64,000 bases of DNA from an uncultured Flavobacteriales bacterium (GTDB lineage: Bacteria > Bacteroidota > Bacteroidia > Flavobacteriales_G > Salibacteraceae): the NCBI GenBank assembly GCA_943788775.1, contig CALSRO010000005.1, positions 804,088 through 868,087 on the forward strand. The letters run 5' to 3'. Both the position numbers and the translations under genes were made by a program. The notes under the pieces were generated by a model. That model did not search any database. It was not told the origin of the DNA and worked only from the letters and a program-made list of their open reading frames with translations. Shown piece by piece: positions 7,914 to 17,020 of the stretch (within the stretch, counting starts at the first letter, position 1; the number at the start of each line of letters is the position of its first letter).

Positions 7914-8222
7914 TTAATCGAGGTTTATTGAAATGTTAAGATGTCCACCTAGCCCCTCGTTGATGATGCGCTGAAGGGTAGAAAAACGAATGTCTTTTAA
8001 ATTTCTCTCGAGTTTTGAAATGTATGATTTGTTGGTTCCAGCGAGTTGTGCCAGTTGTTCTTGGGTTAGTCCCTTTTTTTCTCTTGCTTGCTGTATGAGT
8101 ACACCTAACTTGAAGGTGTCGTATTCGTTTTCAAACTCTTCTCTTGTTTCGCTGCCAACCTTGCCCATTTCGCGGTCGATAAAATCTTCAAGACTTGTCA
8201 GCTTATTACTTTTTGTTTTCAT
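7914..8222 (-). CDS. HigA-like antitoxin, XRE-family HTH
   Basis: The 102-residue protein has a charged N-terminal region of about 45 residues and a C-terminal XRE helix-turn-helix: LIQQAREKKGLTQEQLAQLAG, NKSYISKLERN, then IRFSTLQRII. Its start overlaps the toxin gene by 17 nt. The toxin-first order is typical of higBA modules. Known HigA proteins neutralise HigB and repress the shared promoter. The palindrome at 8567-8584 beside the promoter fits that role. Confidence 0.82.
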   Translation of the reverse strand: MKTKSNKLTSLEDFIDREMGKVGSETREEFENEYDTFKLGVLIQQAREKKGLTQEQLAQLAGTNKSYISKLERNLKDIRFSTLQRIINEGLGGHLNISINLD

Positions 8223-8547
8223 AGTATTCTTTTTTTATTTGTTCCGCTTTCTCTATCTGTAGCTTCGGAGTTTTTTGAGTTTTCTTTTGAAATCCATGAC
8301 CAATAACTACAAGGTTATCTTGATCAAAAAAGCAAAAGATTCTAAATATGTTATTTCCAACTTGAACCCTTATTTCGTAGAGTCCCGAGGCATTTTTAAT
8401 ATGTTTTAAATAGGTGTCAGGAATTTGCTCAAGTTCTGAAACTACCCTTAGCGTCCAAAGAATTTTCTTTTTTACTCTATCCGTTTGGCTTTCATAAAAA
8501 CGCTCGAAATAATCTTTGTAGAAGTAAAGTTCTCGCTTCCGCTTCAT
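8206..8547 (-). CDS. HigB-like type II toxin (RelE/ParE superfamily, Gp49/DUF891)
   Basis: Predicted mRNA-cleaving ribosome-dependent toxin. The 113-residue basic protein contains ASGLYEIRVQVGNNIFRIFCFF and VVIGHGFQKKTQKTP, the conserved core of HigB/Gp49-like toxins (an L-x-E-x-R strand, then a fxK-x-T-p tail). Normal toxin length. The ATG at 8547 lies 4 nt after a perfect -7 box, so the message is probably leaderless. The partner antitoxin gene overlaps its 3' end. Confidence 0.82.
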   Translation of the reverse strand: MKRKRELYFYKDYFERFYESQTDRVKKKILWTLRVVSELEQIPDTYLKHIKNASGLYEIRVQVGNNIFRIFCFFDQDNLVVIGHGFQKKTQKTPKLQIEKAEQIKKEYYENKK

Positions 8548-8551
8548 CTCT

Positions 8552-8584
8552 CAAAGATATAAAAAAGTAGTCCAATAAGACTAC
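8552..8584 (-). promoter_or_regulatory. higBA promoter and candidate operator
   Basis: TATCTTTG on the minus strand (8559-8552) ends 4 nt before the toxin ATG. Just upstream, GTAGTC (8567-8572) and GACTAC (8579-8584) form a perfect 6-bp inverted repeat with a 6-nt spacer, placed between the -7 and -33 positions. This is where a HigA-type repressor would be expected to bind. The rest of the 186-nt gap to mnmA holds a weak dyad around 8662-8681 (AATCCA/TGGATT) and nothing else recognised. Confidence 0.55.
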
Positions 8585-8719
8585 ATTATGGTTTGCTTGA
8601 AAATTTAGTATTTCGATTATTGTAATGACGACAATTTGATGCTTAGTGAATGTGCTTTCAATCCATCTATGGCTGGATTAAGAAATCTTCAAATTAAATC
8701 AGACCTTTGTCTGCTGATT

Positions 8720-8725
8720 AGGAGG
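8720..8725 (+). promoter_or_regulatory. Unusually strong Shine-Dalgarno before mnmA
   Basis: AGGAGG lies 8 nt before the mnmA ATG. It is the only full consensus Shine-Dalgarno sequence noticed at a well-supported start in this window, where most starts have none. Confidence 0.6.
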
Positions 8726-8733
8726 CGATTGAT

Positions 8734-9885
8734 ATGAGCAAAAAAGGAAGAATATTAGTAGCAATGAGTGGCGGTATTGACAGTTCGGTAGCGGCCATGC
8801 TCTTGCATGACGAAGGATATGAAGTAGTAGGTATGACCATGAAAACATGGGATTACGCCACGAGCGGTGGTTCAAAAAAAACCACAGGATGTTGCAGTTT
8901 GGACGACATCAACGATGCAAGAAACTTAGCCGTGAGCAAGGGTTTTCCGCACATGATCCTTGACATACGCGAAGAATTTGGTGATTTTATCATTGACAAT
9001 TTTGTGGAAGAGTACTTGGCTGGAAGAACGCCAAATCCATGCATCATGTGCAATACCCACATCAAATGGGATGCATTGCTGCGCAGAGCCGATCAACTCG
9101 ATTGTGAGTTTATTGCTACGGGTCACTACGCCAACAGCCGAGAAGAAAATGGACGATACATCGTCTCCAAGGGACTGGACGAAAACAAGGATCAGAGCTA
9201 TGTTTTGTGGGGGTTGAAGCAAGAAGCCTTGGCTCGGACGAAGTTTCCATTGGGTGGATTCACCAAGCCAGAAATTCGTCAAATGGCTTTGGATCAGGGA
9301 TTCGAAGAATTGGCAAAGAAGAATGAGTCCTATGAAATCTGCTTTGTTCCCGATAACGACTACCGAGGTTTTTTGAATCGAAAAGTGGATGGCTTGGAGC
9401 AGCAGATGCTGGGAGGGAAGTTTGTGGACAGCGCGGGCAAGGTGTTGGGCGATCACAGAGGTTATCCCTATTACACCATTGGCCAGCGAAAAGGGTTGGG
9501 CATGGCCTTTGGCGAACCCATGTTTGTGACTAAAATTGATCCGATCACCAATACGGTCACGCTCGGTAGAGAAAACGAACTCAATGAGACGTCCATGTTT
9601 GTGCGCAATGTGAACATGCAGAAGTTGGAGCGAATCGAAGATGGAATGGAAGCCTTGACAAAAATCCGTTACAAGGATTCAGGCGCCATGGCAAAAGTCT
9701 ATAATCAAGAAGATGGTCGATTGAAAGTCGATTTCACGCATGCAGTCAGTGCCATTGCCCCAGGGCAAAGCGCAGTGTTTTATGGTGGTAAAGACGTCAT
9801 TGGAGGTGGTTTCATCGCGCGTGAGAAAGAAATTCCCATCAGTCACTCACGAAGACTCATTGACAAAAAACTAAGCACGCCTTGA
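8734..9885 (+). CDS. mnmA: tRNA 2-thiouridine(34) synthase
   Basis: MnmA adenylates and thiolates U34 of tRNA-Lys, -Glu and -Gln in the cytoplasm, using sulfur relayed by the cell's persulfide carriers. The 383-residue protein has the PP-loop motif AMSGGIDSSVAAML, the first catalytic Cys in NPCIMCNTHIKW and the second in YEICFVPDNDY, plus TGHYA and GQRKGLG. Length is normal. The start has a consensus Shine-Dalgarno 8 nt upstream. The next gene starts at a TTG overlapping its stop, so the lipoprotein gene is probably co-transcribed. Confidence 0.96.
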   Translation: MSKKGRILVAMSGGIDSSVAAMLLHDEGYEVVGMTMKTWDYATSGGSKKTTGCCSLDDINDARNLAVSKGFPHMILDIREEFGDFIIDNFVEEYLAGRTPNPCIMCNTHIKWDALLRRADQLDCEFIATGHYANSREENGRYIVSKGLDENKDQSYVLWGLKQEALARTKFPLGGFTKPEIRQMALDQGFEELAKKNESYEICFVPDNDYRGFLNRKVDGLEQQMLGGKFVDSAGKVLGDHRGYPYYTIGQRKGLGMAFGEPMFVTKIDPITNTVTLGRENELNETSMFVRNVNMQKLERIEDGMEALTKIRYKDSGAMAKVYNQEDGRLKVDFTHAVSAIAPGQSAVFYGGKDVIGGGFIAREKEIPISHSRRLIDKKLSTP

Positions 9886-10538
9886 GAACGGGCTTGTTAT
9901 TCATAACGGTGGCAACGATCCTGATCGCAAGTTGCAAAAGAGAGCAGGCGGATGAGATCGACTTTGGTTATGATTATTTGCCATTGGTAGTTGGCCAGTC
10001 CATCGATTATCACGTGGATTCAACCGTGTATGATGATTTTACACAAGATGATACCACATATTCCTTCACGATTCGGGAGTTGGTGGCAGATACATTTACG
10101 GATGCGGCAGGCCGCTTAAACTATCGGATCGAAAGGCAAAAACAAGCTTCGGATACCAGTGAATTTGTGGTGCAGAAGTCCTTTGCTATTTATAGAAGCG
10201 CCACTAGCGCGGAAAGGCTCGAAGACAATAAAAGAACCGTGATTCTTTCTTTTCCGTTGAACCCCGGTTCTACTTGGGATGGCAATGCATTCAATACCGA
10301 TGAAAAAGAAAACTTTACGGTGGCCACTGCGCACAAAGCTTTGACCATAGGTGATTTAAGGTTTGACTCGGTCGCCACCATCGAACACAACATTGATACG
10401 GCCAACTTTGTCGAAAAGAAATTTCGGGTCGAGAAATTTGCGCGTGGCATTGGCCTGATCTCCATTGAATACATGGACATCGAAACCAAATTGAATGGAG
10501 ATTCAGGGCTGTATTACATCCAGCAAATCATACCGTGA
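9882..10538 (+). CDS. Small lipoprotein of unknown function
   Basis: The 218-residue protein has a lipoprotein signal (RTGLLFITVATILIASC, lipobox LIAS-C at residue 18). An acidic, strand-rich region follows with YLPLVVGQSIDYHVDS at its start and GIGLISIEYMDI near the C terminus. The resemblance is to Bacteroidota outer-membrane lipoproteins that carry a PLxxGxxxxY-type start. It begins at TTG overlapping the mnmA stop (4 nt). It ends 4 nt from the convergent oligopeptidase gene. No function is recognised. Confidence 0.7.
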   Translation: MRTGLLFITVATILIASCKREQADEIDFGYDYLPLVVGQSIDYHVDSTVYDDFTQDDTTYSFTIRELVADTFTDAAGRLNYRIERQKQASDTSEFVVQKSFAIYRSATSAERLEDNKRTVILSFPLNPGSTWDGNAFNTDEKENFTVATAHKALTIGDLRFDSVATIEHNIDTANFVEKKFRVEKFARGIGLISIEYMDIETKLNGDSGLYYIQQIIP

Positions 10539-10542
10539 TCGA

Positions 10543-12708
10543 TCAGGATTTTCCTTCTAAAGAGAGGAGAAATGCATATTCCAATGCAATTTCTTTATAG
10601 ACTTCAAATCTCCCAGATGCTCCGCTATGGCCAAACTCCATGTTGGTTTTGAGCAATAGAAGATTATCATCGGTTTTCAAGTCTCTCAATTTGGCTACCC
10701 ACTTGGCGGGCTCCCAATATTGCACCTGCGAATCATGCAAACCAGTCGTCACCAATAGGTTGGGATAAGCCTTCGCCTCCACGTTGTCGTAGGGCGAGTA
10801 ACTTTTGATATACCAATAGTATTCCTCATCCTTTGGGTTACCCCATTCGTCAAACTCGCCTGTGGTAAGAGGGATGCTTTCATCAAGCATGGTATTGACC
10901 ACATCCACAAAAGGAACGGCTGCAATCACGCCATTCCAAAGCTCCGGACGCATATTGATTACAGCTCCCATCAACAAACCACCTGCGCTGCCTCCCATGG
11001 CGTATAAGTGTGCGGGGCTGGTATAGTTTTCTTTGATCAAATAATCCGCACAGTCGATAAAGTCGTTGAAGGTGTTTTTCTTTTTGAGCATTTTACCGTC
11101 CTCGTACCATTCGCGGCCCATCATTTGACTGCCTCGGATGTGTGCAATGGCAAAGGCAAAACCTCTGTCCAATAGACTCAATCGAGAAGTCGAGAAATAA
11201 GGATCCATGGTCGCTCCATAGGATCCGTAACCATATAAAAGCAAAGGAGTTTTGTCAGAGAATTCGGTTCCTTTTCTAAAAACCATAGATACTGGAACTT
11301 TAGCGCCATCTCTTGCGGTGACCCAGATTCGCTTGGAACTGTAGTTGGATTTGTCAAAATCGCCCAGCACTTCTTTTTCTTTCAAAACCTCTCTCTCTCT
11401 CGTCTCCATATCGTAATCGATAATGGATGGGGGAGTAGTCAAACTTTGATAGGATAATCGGAGTTTTTGGCTGTCGAAATCAGGGTTTACAGAAGTTCCT
11501 GCCGTATAAATTTCTTCGTCAAAAGCGATGTAATGCTCTTCATTCGTTTTCCAATTGATCACGCGCAATGTGCCTTGGGCATTTGATTTTTCTGATAGGA
11601 CCAAGAAGTTGGTGAAAACGTCAATGTCTTCGAGCAAAACATCCTCGCGATGGGCGATAACTTCTTCCCAGTTTTCCAATTGCGGGGCGCTTTCGTTCAC
11701 CCGCATCAGCCTGAAGTTGGTGGCTTCGTAATTGGTCAAGATGTAGAATTGATCGTCATAGTGGGCAATGCCATACTCGAGGTCGCGCTGACGAGGTTGC
11801 ATCAACTTCCATTCGCCATTGGGTTCATCTGCTCGTAACAGACGATACTCATCCGAAACGGTTGAACTGCTATGAATCATCAACCACTTTTTCGATTTTG
11901 ACTTGCCAATTCCGACATTGAAAGTGGGATCTTCTTCGTGATAAACCATCTGATCGGAGGCGGGATCGGTTCCAATCGTATGCTTGAAAATTTTGTAAGA
12001 GCGCAACGTGGTTTCTTCCTTTCGGGTATAGAAAATGGTCTTGTTGTCGTTCGCCCAAACGAAGTTTCCGGAAGTACCTTCGATCACATCTTCTAAGTAT
12101 TCACCCGAATCGATGTGTTTGATTTTGATGTTATATACTCTACGACTCAATGTATCCTCGGCATATGCGATCAGTTCCTTATTGAAGCTGATTCCAAATC
12201 CACCGATTTGGTGATAGCTATACCCTTCGGCCAGTTTATTTCCATCGAGCAAAATCACTTCTTCTGCCTCTAATGAACCTTCTTTTCGGCAATAAATCGG
12301 ATATTCTTTCCCCTCCTCATAGCGAGTGTAGTAGTAATATCCTTCCATCAGATATGGAACCGATTCGTCTGTTTGCTTTACTCTGCCCTTCAGCTCTTGA
12401 AATAATTCCTCTTGCAGCCCCTCCGTTGATTTTAACTGTTCGTCAGTATAGGCATTCTCCTCTTCCAGGTATTTGATGATTTCTGGGTCCTTTCTATCCA
12501 TATCGCGCAACCAGTAGTAATTATCAATCATGGTGTCACCGTGGATTAATGTCTGGTGAGGCACTTTTTTCGCGATTGGAAAGGAAGATTTTGTCATCGT
12601 AGTTTGATCTTTTTGTTCGGTGCAACCGTAAGTTGCCATGAAAATGAAGAGCAGGTAAACAAGCGCGAATCTACTTTTTCGCAGCCATAGGTTGGGAGAA
12701 TTCCGCAT
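10543..12708 (-). CDS. S9A prolyl oligopeptidase / oligopeptidase B family, lipoprotein
   Basis: The serine peptidase cleaves short peptides. It has an N-terminal beta-propeller and a C-terminal alpha/beta-hydrolase domain. The 721-residue protein contains the nucleophile motif MGGSAGGLLMGAV, the Asp in TTGLHDSQVQYWEP and the His in EFGHSGASGRF, in family order. DNYYWLRDM near residue 65 is the oligopeptidase B N-terminal signature. Unlike cytosolic PtrB, it starts with a lipoprotein signal (FIFMATYGC), implying anchoring in the cell envelope. The ATG lies 3 nt after the stop of the LamG/SprB gene upstream, so the two form an operon. Confidence 0.9.
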   Translation of the reverse strand: MRNSPNLWLRKSRFALVYLLFIFMATYGCTEQKDQTTMTKSSFPIAKKVPHQTLIHGDTMIDNYYWLRDMDRKDPEIIKYLEEENAYTDEQLKSTEGLQEELFQELKGRVKQTDESVPYLMEGYYYYTRYEEGKEYPIYCRKEGSLEAEEVILLDGNKLAEGYSYHQIGGFGISFNKELIAYAEDTLSRRVYNIKIKHIDSGEYLEDVIEGTSGNFVWANDNKTIFYTRKEETTLRSYKIFKHTIGTDPASDQMVYHEEDPTFNVGIGKSKSKKWLMIHSSSTVSDEYRLLRADEPNGEWKLMQPRQRDLEYGIAHYDDQFYILTNYEATNFRLMRVNESAPQLENWEEVIAHREDVLLEDIDVFTNFLVLSEKSNAQGTLRVINWKTNEEHYIAFDEEIYTAGTSVNPDFDSQKLRLSYQSLTTPPSIIDYDMETREREVLKEKEVLGDFDKSNYSSKRIWVTARDGAKVPVSMVFRKGTEFSDKTPLLLYGYGSYGATMDPYFSTSRLSLLDRGFAFAIAHIRGSQMMGREWYEDGKMLKKKNTFNDFIDCADYLIKENYTSPAHLYAMGGSAGGLLMGAVINMRPELWNGVIAAVPFVDVVNTMLDESIPLTTGEFDEWGNPKDEEYYWYIKSYSPYDNVEAKAYPNLLVTTGLHDSQVQYWEPAKWVAKLRDLKTDDNLLLLKTNMEFGHSGASGRFEVYKEIALEYAFLLSLEGKS

Positions 12709-12711
12709 GGT

Positions 12712-14997
12712 CTAATCGATTTTTAGGAATCGTTGGGTGTGTGTTTCTGAGCCAGATCTGAACTGGATGAAGTACAACCCTTCAGGTATATCTGAAATAT
12801 TCAATGCCAGTTTTGCTCCAATCACCTCTTGTTTCATAATCGTTTTGCCCAGCGCATCCATGATAATAATATCAAAGTCGCTATAGTCGCTTTGAATGTT
12901 CAATTGATTCTTGGCTGGATTCGGAGAAACGCTCCATTGTGCCTTCTGATCCAAAGTTCCAATTCCTGCTGGTTTGATGGTCACTTCGATGGTATCCGAA
13001 GATTGACACCCGTTAGAATCGGTGGCTGTTACCGAATAACTTCCAGAAGTATTGACGGTGATGCTTTGCCCTGTTTCAGAGGTGCTCCATTCATAAAACG
13101 TGAAGCCAGCCGGGGCATCGATGGTGTAGCTCCCTGTTCCTGTTCCGCTATTAGGCAGCTCTACCTGAATGGGGTCAACGTAGGTGATTTCGATGGTGTC
13201 GCGTCCTTCACAACCTGCGTTATTGGTGACGGTCAGGCTATACGTTCCTCCCGTTGATACAATCTTGATGGCACCCGTTTCACCGCTTGACCATGAATAG
13301 GAAGTGGCCGGGCCATTGGTGACTTGAGCGGTCAATCCAAAGGTAGCATCGCCACACACATTGGTATCGGGCCCCAAATTCGGAATGGGATCGGGTCCAA
13401 CAGAGTTGACCGTGGCAGTGGCGGTGCCTTCACAACCGTTGCCATCTGTGATAGTGACTTGATAGGAACCCGTACCGAGTCCGCTGACCGTTGCGGTAGT
13501 GGAATTGTTTTGATTGTTCCATACGTAGGTGTATCCACTCAATGAACCACCTGAAGGGCTAACTGTAGCTGAGCCATCGCTGATCAATGCACAACTCGCA
13601 TCAGTTACTGAAATCGTACCCGAAACTTCATCCGGCTGATCCAAAAAGAATGAATCGATAGATACGCATGAATTATCATCAGTAATGGTGAATGTGTGAT
13701 AACCAGATGCAAGGCCAGTTGAAGCACTATCGATGCTGCCATTTGCCCATGCATAATCATAAGGAGATTCTCCGCCAGAAACATGAACGATGATGCTTCC
13801 ATCGGAATCGTCAAAACAAGTAGGTTCAGTATCCTCAAAAGTGAAGGTATGTGGTCCGTTGGCGGATAGTCCCAATATGTTTTCTGAAGGAAGTGAATCT
13901 TGCCATGTTACCACTTCTGACGAGTAGTTCACTGAGCTGAATCCTTGGTTGTTCCAGGTGTATTCATACCCATCTTCTCTTACAGCCATTGCAACGAAAC
14001 AATCGTTTCCAGATCCTAAAAATGAGTTGCCACCATAGAAGTAAGATGTTTCATAACTCGCGTTTCCAATCGGGAAAACACCCCAATAATGTGTAGTATC
14101 AAATTCAATAATTGGCGATGGTGCAGAAGTGTTGTAAGGGATGGAATCCACCCGATACACGTGTGCACCTTGAGTCGTGCCGTTCAAATGCTCATAGTTG
14201 ATGGAGTCGCCCGCGCTGCTCGAAATGCCAATGTTGAATGTAGTGGCGTAAATATATTTGCTCACATCGCCTACGGGAGCTCCTGAGTATTCCCAAGAAG
14301 GACTTCCACTAAGGCTGCCATCGTTTCCATTTCCACTGGCATCATCTGCTGAAGAACCCGTTCCTTCATCCATGGGCCAATATCCAACTAGGTTGGCGTA
14401 ATTAGGATGCGATGCATTCAATTTCTTGCACATCCACTCTCGGATCGTAGTTTGTGATAGTGCGGTATTGAAGACACTAGGTTCGTCAATAAAACCATCC
14501 AAAATTCTGCTATTCGCATAATTCCGACCAATTTCAAAAGTGGAGTTCGAGGTGAAGTTTCCCGTTTGACTGTTGCTCACATCTAAAATACCGTTGATGT
14601 ATAGCTTCATGGAAGTACCATCATAGGTCGCTGCTACATGGTTCCACCGATCTGGCAATAAAGTCATGTTCCCATTAAGTTTAACGTGTACTGAGCCAAA
14701 TAATAAAATGAACTGTGCCTTGTTTGGGTCTAGGTTTCCATCACCAAATCGTATGGCGGCATGGCTACCTGTTTGTTCAGTTCCAATGACTGATGTAATA
14801 TAGGGTGAGGCACTTTTAAATGCATCCACATAAATCCATGTTTGCAGTGTGATTTGATTACCGCTTAAGTTGACCGTGCCACAATCCACATAGCTGCTGC
14901 TACCGTTCAATTCGAGCATATAGCCACTTCCAGGTTGGGCGCTTAAGTTGCTCGTAATTAGGAGAATGAGGGTGGTCAAGATTGTAGTTAATTTCAT
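12712..14997 (-). CDS. LamG-domain, SprB-repeat surface protein with T9SS type A tail
   Basis: The 761-residue secreted protein has, in order: a signal peptide (KLTTILTTLILLITSNLSAQ); a LamG/concanavalin-like domain from about residue 25 to 225 (NGSSSYVDCG, RWNHVAATYDG, LYINGILD, VGYWPMDEG); and a unique middle. Then come two SprB-type repeats (GSIIVHVSGGESPYDYAW and DGSATVSPSGGS) and two PKD/Ig-like modules beginning NLGPDTNVCG. It ends with a type A sorting domain (VSPNPAKNQLNIQ, IPEGLYFIQFRSG). Such proteins are exported by T9SS and attached to the surface or released. It is co-transcribed with the oligopeptidase. Confidence 0.85.
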   Translation of the reverse strand: MKLTTILTTLILLITSNLSAQPGSGYMLELNGSSSYVDCGTVNLSGNQITLQTWIYVDAFKSASPYITSVIGTEQTGSHAAIRFGDGNLDPNKAQFILLFGSVHVKLNGNMTLLPDRWNHVAATYDGTSMKLYINGILDVSNSQTGNFTSNSTFEIGRNYANSRILDGFIDEPSVFNTALSQTTIREWMCKKLNASHPNYANLVGYWPMDEGTGSSADDASGNGNDGSLSGSPSWEYSGAPVGDVSKYIYATTFNIGISSSAGDSINYEHLNGTTQGAHVYRVDSIPYNTSAPSPIIEFDTTHYWGVFPIGNASYETSYFYGGNSFLGSGNDCFVAMAVREDGYEYTWNNQGFSSVNYSSEVVTWQDSLPSENILGLSANGPHTFTFEDTEPTCFDDSDGSIIVHVSGGESPYDYAWANGSIDSASTGLASGYHTFTITDDNSCVSIDSFFLDQPDEVSGTISVTDASCALISDGSATVSPSGGSLSGYTYVWNNQNNSTTATVSGLGTGSYQVTITDGNGCEGTATATVNSVGPDPIPNLGPDTNVCGDATFGLTAQVTNGPATSYSWSSGETGAIKIVSTGGTYSLTVTNNAGCEGRDTIEITYVDPIQVELPNSGTGTGSYTIDAPAGFTFYEWSTSETGQSITVNTSGSYSVTATDSNGCQSSDTIEVTIKPAGIGTLDQKAQWSVSPNPAKNQLNIQSDYSDFDIIIMDALGKTIMKQEVIGAKLALNISDIPEGLYFIQFRSGSETHTQRFLKID

Positions 14998-15003
14998 AGT
15001 AAT

Positions 15004-15011
15004 AGAATATA
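15004..15011 (-). promoter_or_regulatory. -7-like element before the LamG/SprB gene
   Basis: On the minus strand TATATTCT (6/8 match to TAnnTTTG) lies 6 nt before the ATG at 14997, in a very AT-rich stretch. The spacing agrees with other short-leader promoters in this window. Confidence 0.35.
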
Positions 15012-15077
15012 ATGTGAAGATAGATTTTATCTACATTACTCGATTCTACATATTATTGAAAGTCTAAACCGAACCCA

Positions 15078-15734
15078 ATGAAATTCTTTATTGATACAGC
15101 GAATATTCATGAAATCAAAGAGGCCCATGAACTTGGAATATTGGATGGAGTGACCACCAATCCATCCCTGATGGCCAAAGAAAACATTACTGGTTATGAC
15201 GCCATCCGACAGCACTACATCGATATTTGCAATATTGTAGATGGTGATGTAAGTGCGGAAGTTATTGCCACGGATTTTGCGGGCATGGTAAAGGAAGGTG
15301 AAGAACTGGCTAGCTTGCACCAAAACATCGTGGTGAAAGTGCCGATGATCAAAGATGGTGTAAAGGCCATCCGATATTTTACCGATCACGGAATTCGGAC
15401 CAACTGTACGTTGATATTTTCACCCGGTCAGGCGCTTCTAGCCGCCAAAGCAGGTGCGACTTATGTCAGTCCTTTTCTTGGAAGATTGGATGACATCAGC
15501 AGTGATAGCCTTCGATTGATTGATGATATCCGAATCATCTATGACAATTATGGCTACGATACTCAAATCTTAGCGGCATCCATACGTCATCCGATGCACA
15601 TCATCGAATGCGCGAAACTTGGAGCAGATGTAGCCACTTGTCCGCTTAAACCCATTTTGCAATTGCTTGATCACCCATTGACGGACAATGGACTAGAGAA
15701 GTTTCTGGCAGATTACGCGAAGGGCAACAAATAA
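15078..15734 (+). CDS. Small transaldolase / fructose-6-phosphate aldolase family
   Basis: The 218-residue protein is the short TalC/FSA-type class I aldolase that forms a Schiff base with a lysine. [28 protein letters not shown] and the active-site lysine in NIVVKVPM are clear, followed by [19 protein letters not shown] and SPFLGRLDD. In Bacteroidota these short proteins generally act as transaldolases of the pentose phosphate pathway, which also makes sedoheptulose 7-phosphate, the precursor used by GmhA. FSA activity cannot be excluded. The Nramp-like gene starts 5 nt after the stop. Confidence 0.92.
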   Translation: MKFFIDTANIHEIKEAHELGILDGVTTNPSLMAKENITGYDAIRQHYIDICNIVDGDVSAEVIATDFAGMVKEGEELASLHQNIVVKVPMIKDGVKAIRYFTDHGIRTNCTLIFSPGQALLAAKAGATYVSPFLGRLDDISSDSLRLIDDIRIIYDNYGYDTQILAASIRHPMHIIECAKLGADVATCPLKPILQLLDHPLTDNGLEKFLADYAKGNK

Positions 15735-15739
15735 GAATT

Positions 15740-16987
15740 ATGCTTAAATCACTGCGAGACAGATTTGCACAGTTTGGTCCAGGACTTTTGTATGCCGGTG
15801 CTGCAGTTGGAGTTTCACATTTAGTGCAAAGCACGCGTGCCGGAGCCGAGTTTGGATTTCAATTGTTGGTAGTCGTGCTTTTAATCAATGTGGTCAAGTT
15901 CCCAGTCTTTGAATCGGGACCGCGTTATGCGGCAGCGACTGGGATTTCGCTCTTAGAGGGCTATAAGAAAATCGGATCTTGGGCAGTTTGGGTTTATATG
16001 GCGTTAAGCGCCTCTACCATGTTTATAATAATGGGAGCGATTTCCATAGTTACCTCAGGATTGTTTATTCAATTGAGCGGCATTCAATTGGATTCAAGAG
16101 TAGGAGCGGTATTCCTGCTGTTCATATCAGTGTTAATACTTGGGTTTGGTAAATATTCTACCCTAGATCGGTTTATGAAATTCATTATTATTCTATTGAC
16201 CATTTCCACTTTTATTGCGCTGCTCTTTGCCTATCTTCAGCCCTCTTTGCAGTTGCCAGAATTTGAAACGGAATTCACACTTTCGGATAAAACCCACGTA
16301 TTGTTCTTAGTCGCTTTAATCGGTTGGATGCCTGCTCCCATTGATATAAGCATCTGGCATTCCGTCTGGTCCTCGTCTAAAAACAAGGACATGGGTAAGC
16401 GTGTGAGCTTGAAGACTGCCCTGCAAGATTTTCACGTGGGATACTGGGGGACAACCATTTTGGCCATAGCATTTCTCAGTTTGGGTTCCTTGGTGCTTTA
16501 CTCTACGGGTGAGTCGCTAGCGGATAACAGTGTCGAGTTTTCGGGTCAGCTGGTTGGTATGTACACCTCAAATATTGGACAATGGGCATTTCCATTCATC
16601 GCACTGGCTGCATTTACGACTATGTTTAGTACGATGCTGACTTGCTTAGACGCATTTCCAAGAACTCTTAGGAAATCTACCAAGTTAATTTCAGTTCAAT
16701 TGGCTGAGAAACACCACCACCAAAGGCTTTATTGGATCTGGATCATACTTACAGCTGTTGGCACGAGCATTCTTTTACTCTATTTTTTGAGCAGCATGCG
16801 AGCAATGGTTGATCTTGCTACGACCATTTCGTTTGTGGTTGCACCAGTATTGGCGATATTGAATTTTGTGGCAATGAATGACAAATCGATCGACTCGGTC
16901 GCTCGGCAACCCAAATGGTTGAAGACATTCAATATTTTTTCCATAGCACTACTATTGATCTTTAGCATCTGGTTTTTGATCTATTAA
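15740..16987 (+). CDS. Nramp-related transporter lacking canonical metal motifs
   Basis: The 415-residue membrane protein has about eleven hydrophobic helices and the Nramp N-terminal GPGLLYAG. By alignment from memory, the TM1 motif Asp-Pro-Gly-Asn is here Gly-Val-Ser-His (residues 24-27). The TM6 Met-Pro-His motif is Met-Pro-Ala (197-199, in GWMPAPIDI). Canonical Nramp proteins use the Asp, Asn and Met to bind Mn/Fe. The substrate here may therefore be another cation such as Mg, or may differ altogether. It probably shares an mRNA with the transaldolase gene. Confidence 0.8.
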   Translation: MLKSLRDRFAQFGPGLLYAGAAVGVSHLVQSTRAGAEFGFQLLVVVLLINVVKFPVFESGPRYAAATGISLLEGYKKIGSWAVWVYMALSASTMFIIMGAISIVTSGLFIQLSGIQLDSRVGAVFLLFISVLILGFGKYSTLDRFMKFIIILLTISTFIALLFAYLQPSLQLPEFETEFTLSDKTHVLFLVALIGWMPAPIDISIWHSVWSSSKNKDMGKRVSLKTALQDFHVGYWGTTILAIAFLSLGSLVLYSTGESLADNSVEFSGQLVGMYTSNIGQWAFPFIALAAFTTMFSTMLTCLDAFPRTLRKSTKLISVQLAEKHHHQRLYWIWIILTAVGTSILLLYFLSSMRAMVDLATTISFVVAPVLAILNFVAMNDKSIDSVARQPKWLKTFNIFSIALLLIFSIWFLIY

Positions 16988-17020
16988 TCGCGTTTTATCT
17001 TTATCGCTTATTTAGCCTCA

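Noticed and set aside
8926..9456. 176-codon minus-strand ORF
   Set aside because: Shadow of mnmA, whose catalytic motifs are intact.
12829..13257. 142-codon plus-strand ORF
   Set aside because: Opposite strand of the repetitive SprB/PKD region; long shadow frames are expected there.
15078..15734. Assignment as fructose-6-phosphate aldolase with certainty
   Set aside because: The short family includes true transaldolases; the sequence alone does not separate them.
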